Below, in pieces: positions 27,501-35,674 of a stretch of 64,000 nucleotides of DNA (position 1 is its first letter; the number at the start of each line of letters is the position of its first letter). A program made the translations under genes and the position numbers. The stretch is taken from contig CAMTZM010000009.1 of the NCBI GenBank assembly GCA_947086655.1, forward strand, positions 1 to 64,000. The letters are read 5' to 3'. This DNA comes from an uncultured Eubacteriaceae bacterium. Its GTDB lineage: Bacteria; Bacillota; Clostridia; Lachnospirales; CAG-274. A model generated the notes under the pieces. The model had not been told where the DNA came from. It saw only the letters and a list, made by a program, of their open reading frames with translations, and ran no database searches.

Positions 27501-30500
27501 TTCTACAAAAGAAACAAAAGTACCTATAAAAGGCGCAAAAATTACAATAAGCGATATGACTACTACTACCGATTCATCGGGAAGTTACACAATAGAAAGC
27601 AATACCCTTGCTGATGCTGATAAAGCTATGGTAACAGCAAATTTTGACGGCAATTTTTATACGTTTTCTCAAGATGTCAATGTAGCAAAAATAGTAAATA
27701 TTGACGAATATAATACATTTTCTGTAACGAGCGCTAAATTGTTTAAAGATGGTGCTGAAATAAAAAAAGAAGAACTTGAGACTTTTGATGCAACAGCCAA
27801 AATTGAAATAGGAACAAAATCAGACAGTTCTATTCTTGTATGCTCAAAAGCGCTTTTTAAAACATATGATAAAAACGGAAGCCTTTTATTTAGTGATACA
27901 GTTACAAGTCCAGATGGAAACGGATTTTTCTCTTATGAATTTAATCCGGCAACAAAAGGAATTACGCCGGGTTCAACAATGACGGTTCAGTTTTTTGACC
28001 AAAATGACAAAGGTTATATGGTTCATGATATGGGAGTTACATTTAAAAGATATATTTCTACATCAAGCGTATTTACAAGCTTTAAATCGCCTGTAAAGCC
28101 TGTTTTTGAACTGTTAGGCTCAATCAAGCCTGATTTTGATTTTGGTATTTCCATAAATGGAGGGAATGTTGAATCAAAACGCTCTTTTACTCGTGAGACA
28201 AAAACTGAAAACGGTCAGGTAATGAATTATAAAACATTATCATTAGGTTTTAAAGCAAGTTATAACGATGACAGCAATACAGCAGATGAAGAATCAAAGC
28301 TTGCTAAACTTACAGAATATGTAAAAAATGATATAAACGGCAGCGGAAAATTGAAAGATGAAACAAAAAAACAAGTTAAAGAAGCTACTGATACGTCAGA
28401 TAACGGAAATAAACAAGAAGCTGAGGTAAGTGCTCAAGTCTCTCTTTCTCTTGCGGTTGGCGTTGATATTGTAATGGAAGAAAGTCAGGTTGAAACAGGA
28501 GAATATTTCTTTAAAGACCTTATATTTACAGTGACTTGTGCCGGAGGGTTCGGAATGGAAACGGAATTGCCGACTCCTATATGTGTAAATATAATTATAG
28601 GCTTTGAAGTAAGCGGAGAAGTTACCGGAACTATTGTAATAAGCAGAGGTAAAAATGCAAAGGAAAGTTATTTCAACGAAAACGGAGAAATAAATTTAGG
28701 AAACTTGACAATGCTTACAGAAGATGAAGCAAAATCCGAAAGTTCCGATTTTACATTCTATGGTGCTCTTCAAGTTGTACCGTCAATTAAGCTTAAAGCC
28801 GGAGTATCTATTGCAAAAATACTAAATGTTACAGTTGATGGAACAGTATCCTTTGACCTTAATTTTAATACATTAGGAAAGAGTTCAGGGGCTATAACTA
28901 TGAATGCTGGAATATCTCTTACAGTTTTAATGTTTACAAAAAGATGGGATATGGGAACAGTTACTGAGCCTATATTCGGCAAAAGTCGTTCGTCAGATTT
29001 AGTTAATCTTAAAAGCGGCGGCGATTTTCTTCATGATTCTATAAGTGATATGGAAAAAACAAATATTTCATATATGAAGAACAGGAGCGGATGGAACAGT
29101 GGAGTCTCAAGATTAAGAAATAGCGATTCAGTTGTTGAAAATACTCTTATTAAAGGAGCAAATCCTTATCCGCAAAGCGTTATTAAACAACTTCCGGATG
29201 GAAGATTTATGCTTGTGTTTATTGATGATGATATTTCAAAAGATGAGTATAATTATGCTACGGTTAAATATTCTGTATATTCAAGCGGCGGCTGGTCAGA
29301 ACCTGCTGCAATAGACAATGATAAAACGGCTGATGAGGCTCCTGATTTATTTGTTCTTGATAATGGTATGGTTATGGCTGTATGGTCAAGTGCAGACGAA
29401 AAAATTACTAAAGATGACAATGCTATTGAAGCACTTAATAAAATGAATATAAAATCGGCAATTTACAATGGAAGTTCTTTTGGAGAACCTGTTGAGGTTA
29501 CTCATACAACTGCGGCTGATTACTGCGCTGATACACAGCCTAAACTTGCAAGCGGAACAATTGACGGAAAAGAAATAATAATACTTTATTATACAAAAAC
29601 GGAATATGAAGCCACAGAAGAGGACGGCGTTATAGGTGATTTGGTAAATCCTTATTCTGTTACAGCATATATGTTCTATGACGTTGAAAATGACGAATGG
29701 GTAAATACTTATTCACAAAAAGACAAAGATGAAATTATAAATACAGGTATTGCACATACAAGCAGCGGAGAACTTGTTACAGAGGATAATTTTAATGTAT
29801 ATGAATCAGAGTGGTATGGTCAAGGATTTGTTTCGCTTGGTTCAAATGTTGTTATAAACGATTTTGACAAGACTAATGAAAATGGATTTTGGACGGAAAT
29901 GCCTGAGATTAAAGAGGGAGATAATGACGTTGACCCTATGGTAGTTGACAGCAGTGTTATTTCTTATGAAAATTTGTCAATTTTTGCCTACACAGTTGAT
30001 TTTGATCAAGACCCGGAAACAACATATGATAGAGAAATTTATGTTCAAGTTTATGATTTTAATACAAATGAATTTTTCTATCCTATACAAATTACAAGTA
30101 ATGATGTTAGCGATAGTGCAGTTAAACTTGGAAGATTTGGGGACAGTACATATATTATATGGCTTTCAGAAGGAAAAATTAAATATTTTAATTTTTCAAA
30201 CGCCTATAAAAATTGCCTGTTAGAAAAAGAAATTAACGGCAAAAAGGTTTATATAATTGATAAATCTTCGGAAGAAAACTTTATTCCGGAAGGCATAGTT
30301 ATAGACGCTGGAGAAAATGTTAAAATAAGTGAGTTTGAAGCTGCTGCAGACAGTGAAAATAACGTATATGTTTTATGGACACAGACAGGACTTACATATA
30401 AAGACGGCATAGACCAAACCTCTGAAGAAGCTGTAAAACCTGAAAACCAATATTCAGAAAACCAAATTTATATGGCACGTTACAGCGCTGACAGAAATTC

Positions 30501-32451
30501 ATTTGGAAAATGGTCTGCTCCTGTACAAATTACAGATGAACAGGGTGCTAATTATTCTAATGCTGCATTTGCGGTTGCGGACAATGGAGTTATTGCCGTA
30601 GTAACAAAAGGTATGTCAAAGGTTGACTCTAAATATGGAGCTAAAGAAGATATTTCATCAAGAATACTTGCATTTCTTAATTTTAAAGCAGTTGATAAAG
30701 TATCTATTGCAGATTTAACATTTGCTGAATATTATGCAGACGATATGGTTCTTGTTGAAGCTGCTGTAAAGAACAAAGGCTTTGAAGACCATAATGACAT
30801 TTATGTAGAATTTTATTCAAATGGAGTAAAATCAGAGAATATAGCAATAGATTCTTTGGATTCAGGCAGTGAAACAGTTATTTCAGCCGTTATACCAGTA
30901 GGTATTGCTGAAGTGAAACTTTATACTTCCAAAGGAGAAATTGATACAATAAGTTCTGAAACTGTATCAAAGCCGGATATAGTTATAGATGCTATTTATG
31001 CTGAAATTGCTGAAAGAAATATTATAAACTTTACGGCTGAAATTACAAATAAAGGAACTGCAAATGCCGAAAATACTTTACTTAAAGTTATTTCTGATAC
31101 TACAAAAGAAACGGTTGGAGAATGCAAAATAGAGTCTCTTAATATGGGAGAAAGTCTTATTGTTGATTTTTATGCTGAAATAGATGACAGAGTTTATGAA
31201 AAAATATCGACTGAAGACGATTCATATTTCTTAGAGGAAACGGCTTCATTTACAATTGCCCCTGAATATGGCGATTCTACAAAGACAAGCGTTATAAGGT
31301 ATCTTACTAAGGAAGAAAAAAATCTTATTGATTCTGTTTCTCCAATTATTAATGACGGAGTTTCTTCAATAAATGTTGTACTTAATGATTATGAACTTGT
31401 ATACGACAATGTTACTGAAGAAAATGCAAAACTTAAAGTGGTATGGGAAAGCAGCAATGAAGATATTGCAGAAGTTAATGCAAATGGTCTTGTAAGCGGT
31501 ATTTCAAAAGGTACAGCAGTTATAACCGCAAAAATAATGCCATCAGACAGAACAATATTTGTACTTTCAGACGGTTTAAGTGAATTAGAGGATATTTACA
31601 GTGTAATCCCAGAAGAAGGAATTATTACAAAAACAATTGAAGTAAATGTTATTGACGCATCTGAAATAACTACAAATATTGAGATGTCTACTGAAAATAC
31701 AACTACTGAAGAAACTTCAAAAGAAACAGAAACATCTGATAGAAATACATCATCAAGAGGACATGGAGGCGGTTCTCCATCACGTAAAGCCGCTGTTTTA
31801 AAAACAGAAATTACAAACAATGACGAAAAGAAAAACGATGAAAATATGAACACCAACGATACAGATACTAATAAAAAAGATAAAAATAATATTGAGTATA
31901 AAGTATTTGATGATGTAAAAGGTACTTGGGCAGAAAAGGCAATTATGTATCTTGCAGAAAAAGGAATTGTTTCAGGAATAGGCAATAATATGTTTGCTCC
32001 TGAAAAAAATGTAACAAGGGCTGAATTTATTACTATGCTCATGAGAATGCTTAATGCAGATGCTGATATTTCAAGTGAAACAGCATTTTCAGATGTGCCA
32101 GCTGACGCTTATTATTATGAATATGTGCTTAAAGCTAAAGTTTTAGGAATTGCATTAGGATACAATGATAATACATTTAAACCAAATGAGAATATATCAA
32201 GACAGGATATGTTTGTATTTACAGAGCGAGCATTAAGCTCTCTTGGAAAAATCAAAGCAGACGATTTGTATCTGCTCAGTTATTCTGATATTGATTTAAT
32301 AAGCGAATATGCTAAAGAAAGCATAAGAATTCTTTCTTCAATTGGTATAGTAAATGGCAGTGAAAATCTTGTAAAACCGCTTGACAACGCTAAAAGAAAT
32401 GAATCTGCTCAGATGATTTACAATATTGTTTTACTTTTAGAAACTGAATAA
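24505..32451 (+). CDS. Giant S-layer-anchored surface protein (2648 residues)
   Basis: AAGGAGG precedes the ATG. A signal peptide (residues 1-26) is followed by Calx-beta-like repeats (about 60-130, 225-290, 300-410; for example TVDIIDDNISESDEQILFV). Then come beta-rich regions, a carboxypeptidase-regulatory-like domain (about 1008-1060), a beta-propeller-like stretch (about 1560-2060), CARDB-like domains (about 2068-2270), a Big2 Ig-like domain (about 2290-2350) and a Ser/Thr/Asn-rich linker. Three SLH domains (about 2467-2648: VFDDVKGTW, AFSDVPADA, SYSDIDLIS) bind it to cell-wall polymers. It sits 62 bases after the NRPS and 69 before the peptide gene, so it belongs to the operon. Substrate or partner unknown. 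Confidence 0.9.
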   Translation: MRAKRIISSVLSIVLMFSQCINVFAETLAQEKENDKKLEMQLRGSDEFAALYPNGKFDFLAATMNASENLDSVEIAVVRKGGTKGEAEIDLKAIDVSAKYGEDYVIKVGDSFFKTELSENPEAKPLIEAYYDVSKIKEETEKEDDIIEVIDSQTSDTSVTVNSVLGANPFEGLEEEQEELTETNHRKGSLKNARNAFTGEISERKDWNETDKKDTSNEDALFIANESIQNWADEIPGVSTTLKFADGEYMKTITVDIIDDNISESDEQILFVISEPTNGVLGDVYKAYLNIEDNDKKEIQKYEMSQDEISVRRTDGTAEIKIIRTAGIEKFGSVYVQTAEITAKHDIDYETYSEEVVFPQGVTERTVSIPILKEESNQDGLQFKVTLDKSSEIVNSSKAETIVTLNNDNKEFAAKTRELSLLSEGEEYEEIVGFKHDENGYYKEILFDEKNSDKISRDNGNSDKNLYKSNTIYVSEYNKEQTWTIDNIDLTMVKQVCVEWENSTNGTYWETKKCKKVTNKGYYTDGDNWVTFGSDGAKFRPNSYSNIKFGRQTTSMNVPENSSAKNQKSNIKFHTKTLGSNKYSNLRIHSVRLYYAPFSVTVASNTYSQTDNNTAKNALVDIKEWTISRNNSSGYSFDSVNNTSYTITRKAVNAGSLKFSNTSNTKQDFYYGKTISFTPQYNLDKNRVYLAGILISNGSKDILLEGKTSITLDNSFFSTYRDYITKPYSSNPSFTVYPVYYPKPCFIYFPQTSNGYMVSHNQKDKTDIMKVSRLDTVKLQAVANSGKFVSGFKVYGTDSTGITTDKTSTNTNVKEFRKSYISTANRNYKITTNNVMWNQNDPSYITIAPSVMSMKIEPYYDNPYVTVKANPKNSNKDKGAIYYIDGDKSVNGDYNNPIVINPMVMGKVYSFNSVSEDGYSTKWQDFTGDKNFDGKFDKTEAKELENYKVDRSAVVGSTYNYVPGKFAAPLIYYGFYPTYTSGDKGTIEGILRLVQKPVFSTKETKVPIKGAKITISDMTTTTDSSGSYTIESNTLADADKAMVTANFDGNFYTFSQDVNVAKIVNIDEYNTFSVTSAKLFKDGAEIKKEELETFDATAKIEIGTKSDSSILVCSKALFKTYDKNGSLLFSDTVTSPDGNGFFSYEFNPATKGITPGSTMTVQFFDQNDKGYMVHDMGVTFKRYISTSSVFTSFKSPVKPVFELLGSIKPDFDFGISINGGNVESKRSFTRETKTENGQVMNYKTLSLGFKASYNDDSNTADEESKLAKLTEYVKNDINGSGKLKDETKKQVKEATDTSDNGNKQEAEVSAQVSLSLAVGVDIVMEESQVETGEYFFKDLIFTVTCAGGFGMETELPTPICVNIIIGFEVSGEVTGTIVISRGKNAKESYFNENGEINLGNLTMLTEDEAKSESSDFTFYGALQVVPSIKLKAGVSIAKILNVTVDGTVSFDLNFNTLGKSSGAITMNAGISLTVLMFTKRWDMGTVTEPIFGKSRSSDLVNLKSGGDFLHDSISDMEKTNISYMKNRSGWNSGVSRLRNSDSVVENTLIKGANPYPQSVIKQLPDGRFMLVFIDDDISKDEYNYATVKYSVYSSGGWSEPAAIDNDKTADEAPDLFVLDNGMVMAVWSSADEKITKDDNAIEALNKMNIKSAIYNGSSFGEPVEVTHTTAADYCADTQPKLASGTIDGKEIIILYYTKTEYEATEEDGVIGDLVNPYSVTAYMFYDVENDEWVNTYSQKDKDEIINTGIAHTSSGELVTEDNFNVYESEWYGQGFVSLGSNVVINDFDKTNENGFWTEMPEIKEGDNDVDPMVVDSSVISYENLSIFAYTVDFDQDPETTYDREIYVQVYDFNTNEFFYPIQITSNDVSDSAVKLGRFGDSTYIIWLSEGKIKYFNFSNAYKNCLLEKEINGKKVYIIDKSSEENFIPEGIVIDAGENVKISEFEAAADSENNVYVLWTQTGLTYKDGIDQTSEEAVKPENQYSENQIYMARYSADRNSFGKWSAPVQITDEQGANYSNAAFAVADNGVIAVVTKGMSKVDSKYGAKEDISSRILAFLNFKAVDKVSIADLTFAEYYADDMVLVEAAVKNKGFEDHNDIYVEFYSNGVKSENIAIDSLDSGSETVISAVIPVGIAEVKLYTSKGEIDTISSETVSKPDIVIDAIYAEIAERNIINFTAEITNKGTANAENTLLKVISDTTKETVGECKIESLNMGESLIVDFYAEIDDRVYEKISTEDDSYFLEETASFTIAPEYGDSTKTSVIRYLTKEEKNLIDSVSPIINDGVSSINVVLNDYELVYDNVTEENAKLKVVWESSNEDIAEVNANGLVSGISKGTAVITAKIMPSDRTIFVLSDGLSELEDIYSVIPEEGIITKTIEVNVIDASEITTNIEMSTENTTTEETSKETETSDRNTSSRGHGGGSPSRKAAVLKTEITNNDEKKNDENMNTNDTDTNKKDKNNIEYKVFDDVKGTWAEKAIMYLAEKGIVSGIGNNMFAPEKNVTRAEFITMLMRMLNADADISSETAFSDVPADAYYYEYVLKAKVLGIALGYNDNTFKPNENISRQDMFVFTERALSSLGKIKADDLYLLSYSDIDLISEYAKESIRILSSIGIVNGSENLVKPLDNAKRNESAQMIYNIVLLLETE

Positions 32452-32520
32452 ATAAAAAACAATGCAGGCAGATATGTAAATATTTGTCTGCAAATAAAAA
32501 TTTATTGGAGGATAAAATTT

Positions 32521-32679
32521 ATGGCAGATAATAAGAAAGAAAATGAAAAAAAGATTGAAGAAAATGTACAAGAAGAACTTGATATAGAGGATTTACAAAA
32601 AGTAAGCGGTGGTTCTTTAAAAGATACTCATACAAGAAGGACATCCAAAGCGTCATCGTCTTCAAAAAGCAGAGCATAA
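32521..32679 (+). CDS. Double-glycine peptide precursor (52 residues)
   Basis: A GGAGG site nine bases before the ATG supports translation. The 31-residue leader is acidic and ends in ELDIEDLQKVSGG, the double-glycine pattern cut by C39 peptidase transporters. The 21-residue core starts SLKDTH. It has six Lys/Arg against one Asp, seven Ser, three Thr, one His, no Cys and no aromatic residue. The operon encodes a C39-ABC transporter, HlyD protein and second ABC three genes later, so this is the obvious export substrate. It does not carry the long nitrile-hydratase or Nif11 leader usual for NHLM systems. Whether the core is modified is unknown. Confidence 0.82.
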   Translation: MADNKKENEKKIEENVQEELDIEDLQKVSGGSLKDTHTRRTSKASSSSKSRA

Positions 32680-32717
32680 AATAAAGTATTAAATATAAAT
32701 TTAATACAGTTTTTACA

Positions 32718-32752
32718 TATATAGGAGACTGTAAAAAACGGTCTCCTGTATA
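32718..32752 (+). promoter_or_regulatory. Hairpin between peptide gene and export genes
   Basis: TATATAGGAGAC pairs with GTCTCCTGTATA (12 bp, one G-U) around an 11-base loop, 38 bases after the precursor stop. No T-run follows, so it is a poor terminator. It may be an attenuator or mRNA-stabilising structure that lets the peptide be made in excess over the exporter. Confidence 0.6.
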
Positions 32753-32906
32753 GTCTAAGTGTATGTCATATTCAATTAGTTTAAAAAAACAAAAGAAAAG
32801 TATATGAGAGTTATTTAAAAAAAACATAGTTGATTACACATAAAAACAAAAACTTTATTTATTATAAAAAAACTATGTGTATAAACGTAATGAACAGGAG
32901 ATTTGT

Positions 32907-34736
32907 ATGTTCCCTTCAATTTACATGTTTGGAAAAAGCATATTTTTATATGATATTATAAGAAATACAGGTACGATTGCCGGTTTGTGCATTTTTATGA
33001 TTTTACTATATAGAGAAACAAAATTTTACAAAAAAATATTTTTATCTTTTGCATTGTCTTTTATTTTTTCTTTCCCTTTTTCTTTTTTATTAAGGCGTTT
33101 TATGGAAACGGAAAATATAAACGAGTTTTTAAACGGAACTGGAAGTCATTTTATAGGAATGGTATTTGCTTTTTATTTTATTTTCCCTATTACATATAAA
33201 TTAATTTTAAAAAACAAACCTACTGAAGAAATAAAAGCATATTCGGCAATATTTTTTTTAATACAGCATTTTTTCAGCCGCATAGGATGTTTTACATTGG
33301 GATGTTGTTATGGAAAACCATATAATGGAATATTTTCTATAACATTTCCTTATGGTACAAATCCATATATGGAATACGGCAAAGAAATTTCTGTATTTCC
33401 AACGCAGTTATTTGAAGCTTTTTTTATGGCTGTAATCTTTATGCTGGTTATTTTATGTATAAAAAGAAAAATTAGTTATGCCTATAAGCTGTTTTTAATA
33501 ACATTTTCGGCTGTTATATTTATATCTGAAATTTTTATGTATAAATATGATTATGAAAGAACTTTGTACTTTACGCTGCCTCAGTTATGCGCAATATTTA
33601 TTATTATATGCGAATGTTTTAAAGTATTGCTAAAAAAATTAAAAAAAACAGCTTTTATAATGTGTATATTGATTTTATTAACTTCTTGCAATGTTATTGA
33701 AAAATATGAAAAAACTATAAACAATGGAGATACAATAAAAATTGCAATAATAGGCGATTCTGAATATATTGATACAAACGATATAAAAGCTATGAATTTA
33801 GCTGCTGACGATTTTTTCAGTAAAAATAATATAAAAATTGAAACAGTTATTTTTGACGATTCTTCAGATTATAACAAAGCTGTTGAATGTGCTAAAGACA
33901 TTGCAAATGACAATAGTATATCGGCTGTAATTGTAAAACAGGAGTTAGATTATATAGATACTTCTGCTGAAATTTTTAATAATGCGAGAAAACCTTTTAT
34001 TATTACAAACGGCTGTTATGAACATACAATAGAAAATGGCTATAATTACATGATTGTAGATTGTATTTGTGCTAAATCAGCCGGAAAAATTATGGCGGCG
34101 TGGGTTACTCGGAATAATTATAAAAATATTGCTTTTTGTCATTCAGATACAGAATTTGAAGAAGACGAATTAAAAGGATTTCAGTCTGAAATTAATAATA
34201 CAGATTCAAGACTTGCAGATACGGTTGTAGGGCCATATACGCAGGAGGAATTTGATACGGCTTATTCACGTTGGCAAATATTAGATATTGACGCTGTCTG
34301 CATAAGCAATTATGACATTTTAAACAGTGATATTGTAAGAATGTTAAGAGAAAAAAAGTCAGATATAAGAGTAATAAGTGATTATGTTATGGATACAGAA
34401 GATGATATTGAAAAAAATGGCAAATATCTTGACGGTACGGCAATAGTTGCTATGTATATAAGTGATTTTAATGAAAGTAATGAAGAAATAACTAAAAGAT
34501 ATTTTGAAAGATATAAAACAGAAATGTCTGAAAGTGCTGTTCAGTCCTACGATATTGTAAATATAGTAGGAGAAGCGTTTATATCCGAAAATTTTAGCTT
34601 TATGGAATATATTAAGAAAAAAGACGGTCATAAAGGAATATACGGCAAAATTACTTTTGATGAAAAAGGTCGTCTTATTCCAAATGAAAATGGAGTGCTT
34701 GTTTTCAAGGAAGGAAAATTTATTAAGGCAAAATAA
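32907..34736 (+). CDS. Lgt-like membrane enzyme fused to a lipoprotein-type ligand-binding domain
   Basis: ATG at 32907 has AGGAG six bases upstream; an earlier start at 32877 lacks one. Residues 1-about 235 are a polytopic membrane domain resembling prolipoprotein diacylglyceryl transferase: GSHFIG, SRIGCFTLGCCYGKPYNG and PTQLFEAFF match the Lgt His and Arg regions. Then comes a hydrophobic stretch ending in the lipobox LLTSC (Cys261), followed by a type-1 periplasmic binding fold (IKIAIIGDSEYI to the end, about 350 residues), as in amino-acid binding proteins. The fusion is continuous with no stop or frameshift. It may lipidate itself or operon partners and sense a ligand outside. I know no described protein of this form. 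Confidence 0.82.
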   Translation: MFPSIYMFGKSIFLYDIIRNTGTIAGLCIFMILLYRETKFYKKIFLSFALSFIFSFPFSFLLRRFMETENINEFLNGTGSHFIGMVFAFYFIFPITYKLILKNKPTEEIKAYSAIFFLIQHFFSRIGCFTLGCCYGKPYNGIFSITFPYGTNPYMEYGKEISVFPTQLFEAFFMAVIFMLVILCIKRKISYAYKLFLITFSAVIFISEIFMYKYDYERTLYFTLPQLCAIFIIICECFKVLLKKLKKTAFIMCILILLTSCNVIEKYEKTINNGDTIKIAIIGDSEYIDTNDIKAMNLAADDFFSKNNIKIETVIFDDSSDYNKAVECAKDIANDNSISAVIVKQELDYIDTSAEIFNNARKPFIITNGCYEHTIENGYNYMIVDCICAKSAGKIMAAWVTRNNYKNIAFCHSDTEFEEDELKGFQSEINNTDSRLADTVVGPYTQEEFDTAYSRWQILDIDAVCISNYDILNSDIVRMLREKKSDIRVISDYVMDTEDDIEKNGKYLDGTAIVAMYISDFNESNEEITKRYFERYKTEMSESAVQSYDIVNIVGEAFISENFSFMEYIKKKDGHKGIYGKITFDEKGRLIPNENGVLVFKEGKFIKAK

Positions 34737-34750
34737 AAGGAGCGATAAAT

Positions 34751-35662
34751 ATGGCGGACTTATTTAGAAAAAATGCACTTGATACATTAGCTACTCCGGA
34801 ACAATTAGATAAACATATAGAAATTATTTCAGTTTCGGTTTGGATTATATGTTTAATACTCATAGTTGGAACTGTTACGTTTGTTTTATGGAGTTTTACC
34901 TATCATATTACAAACGGAATTGATTTAAAAGGAATAATTTTTCCAAATAATAAAGTTGTACAAAAAAAAGCTGTAAGAGATTGTATTGTAACAGATGTTC
35001 TTGTATCGGAAGGAGAACATGTTGAAATAGGTGATATTATAGCGGTAATTTCATATAATGAAATGCTTGATGAAATAAATTTCCAAAAATTAGAACTTTC
35101 AAAATTTGAGAATAATTCAGAGAAATATAATATTATACAAAACAATATTAAAGACCTTATTGATGAATATATTGCAATGACTGTAATAAAAAGTAGTTGT
35201 TCTGGATATGTACAAAGTGTTGTAAGCGATGGAACAGCACTTACAACAGGTAATCTTATTTTTTCAGTTATGCCTGATAACGGATATGATGAAGTTGTTT
35301 CTTATGTGCCTATGCAAAAGGCTAAAAGTTTAAGTTTAGGCATGAAGACTCAAATTTCTCCAGTATATGCTCAAAGAGAAGAATATGGCTATATGACAGG
35401 TACAATAACTTCGGTAGGTGTATCTCCGATTTCTGAAGAAAGTATTATAGCTAAAATGGGAACTTTGTCTTACGCTAAAGATATATTGCCAGAAACTTCA
35501 TTTGTTGAAATAAGAATAAGACTTGACCTTAATTCTGAAGCTGAAAATAATTATCACTGGTCGAATGAAAAAGGAGAAAAACTTTCTGTTGGTTTTGGAA
35601 CTCAATGTTCTGTTGTAGCTATAACAAATGAATATCGTCCTATTGAGTTATTACTGAATTAG
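34751..35662 (+). CDS. NHLM-type HlyD secretion (membrane fusion) protein
   Basis: AAAGGAG precedes the ATG, 14 bases after the previous stop. The opening MADLFRKNALDTLATPEQLD is typical of NHLM_micro_HlyD proteins. One membrane helix follows (about 27-51), then two biotinyl-lipoyl-like halves (IVTDVLVSEGEHVEIGD and SSCSGYVQSVVSDGTALTTG) around a short coiled coil. At 303 residues it is normal. It should link the two ABC proteins to the wall side and guide the exported peptide. Confidence 0.9.
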   Translation: MADLFRKNALDTLATPEQLDKHIEIISVSVWIICLILIVGTVTFVLWSFTYHITNGIDLKGIIFPNNKVVQKKAVRDCIVTDVLVSEGEHVEIGDIIAVISYNEMLDEINFQKLELSKFENNSEKYNIIQNNIKDLIDEYIAMTVIKSSCSGYVQSVVSDGTALTTGNLIFSVMPDNGYDEVVSYVPMQKAKSLSLGMKTQISPVYAQREEYGYMTGTITSVGVSPISEESIIAKMGTLSYAKDILPETSFVEIRIRLDLNSEAENNYHWSNEKGEKLSVGFGTQCSVVAITNEYRPIELLLN

Positions 35663-35674
35663 GAGGATTAATAT

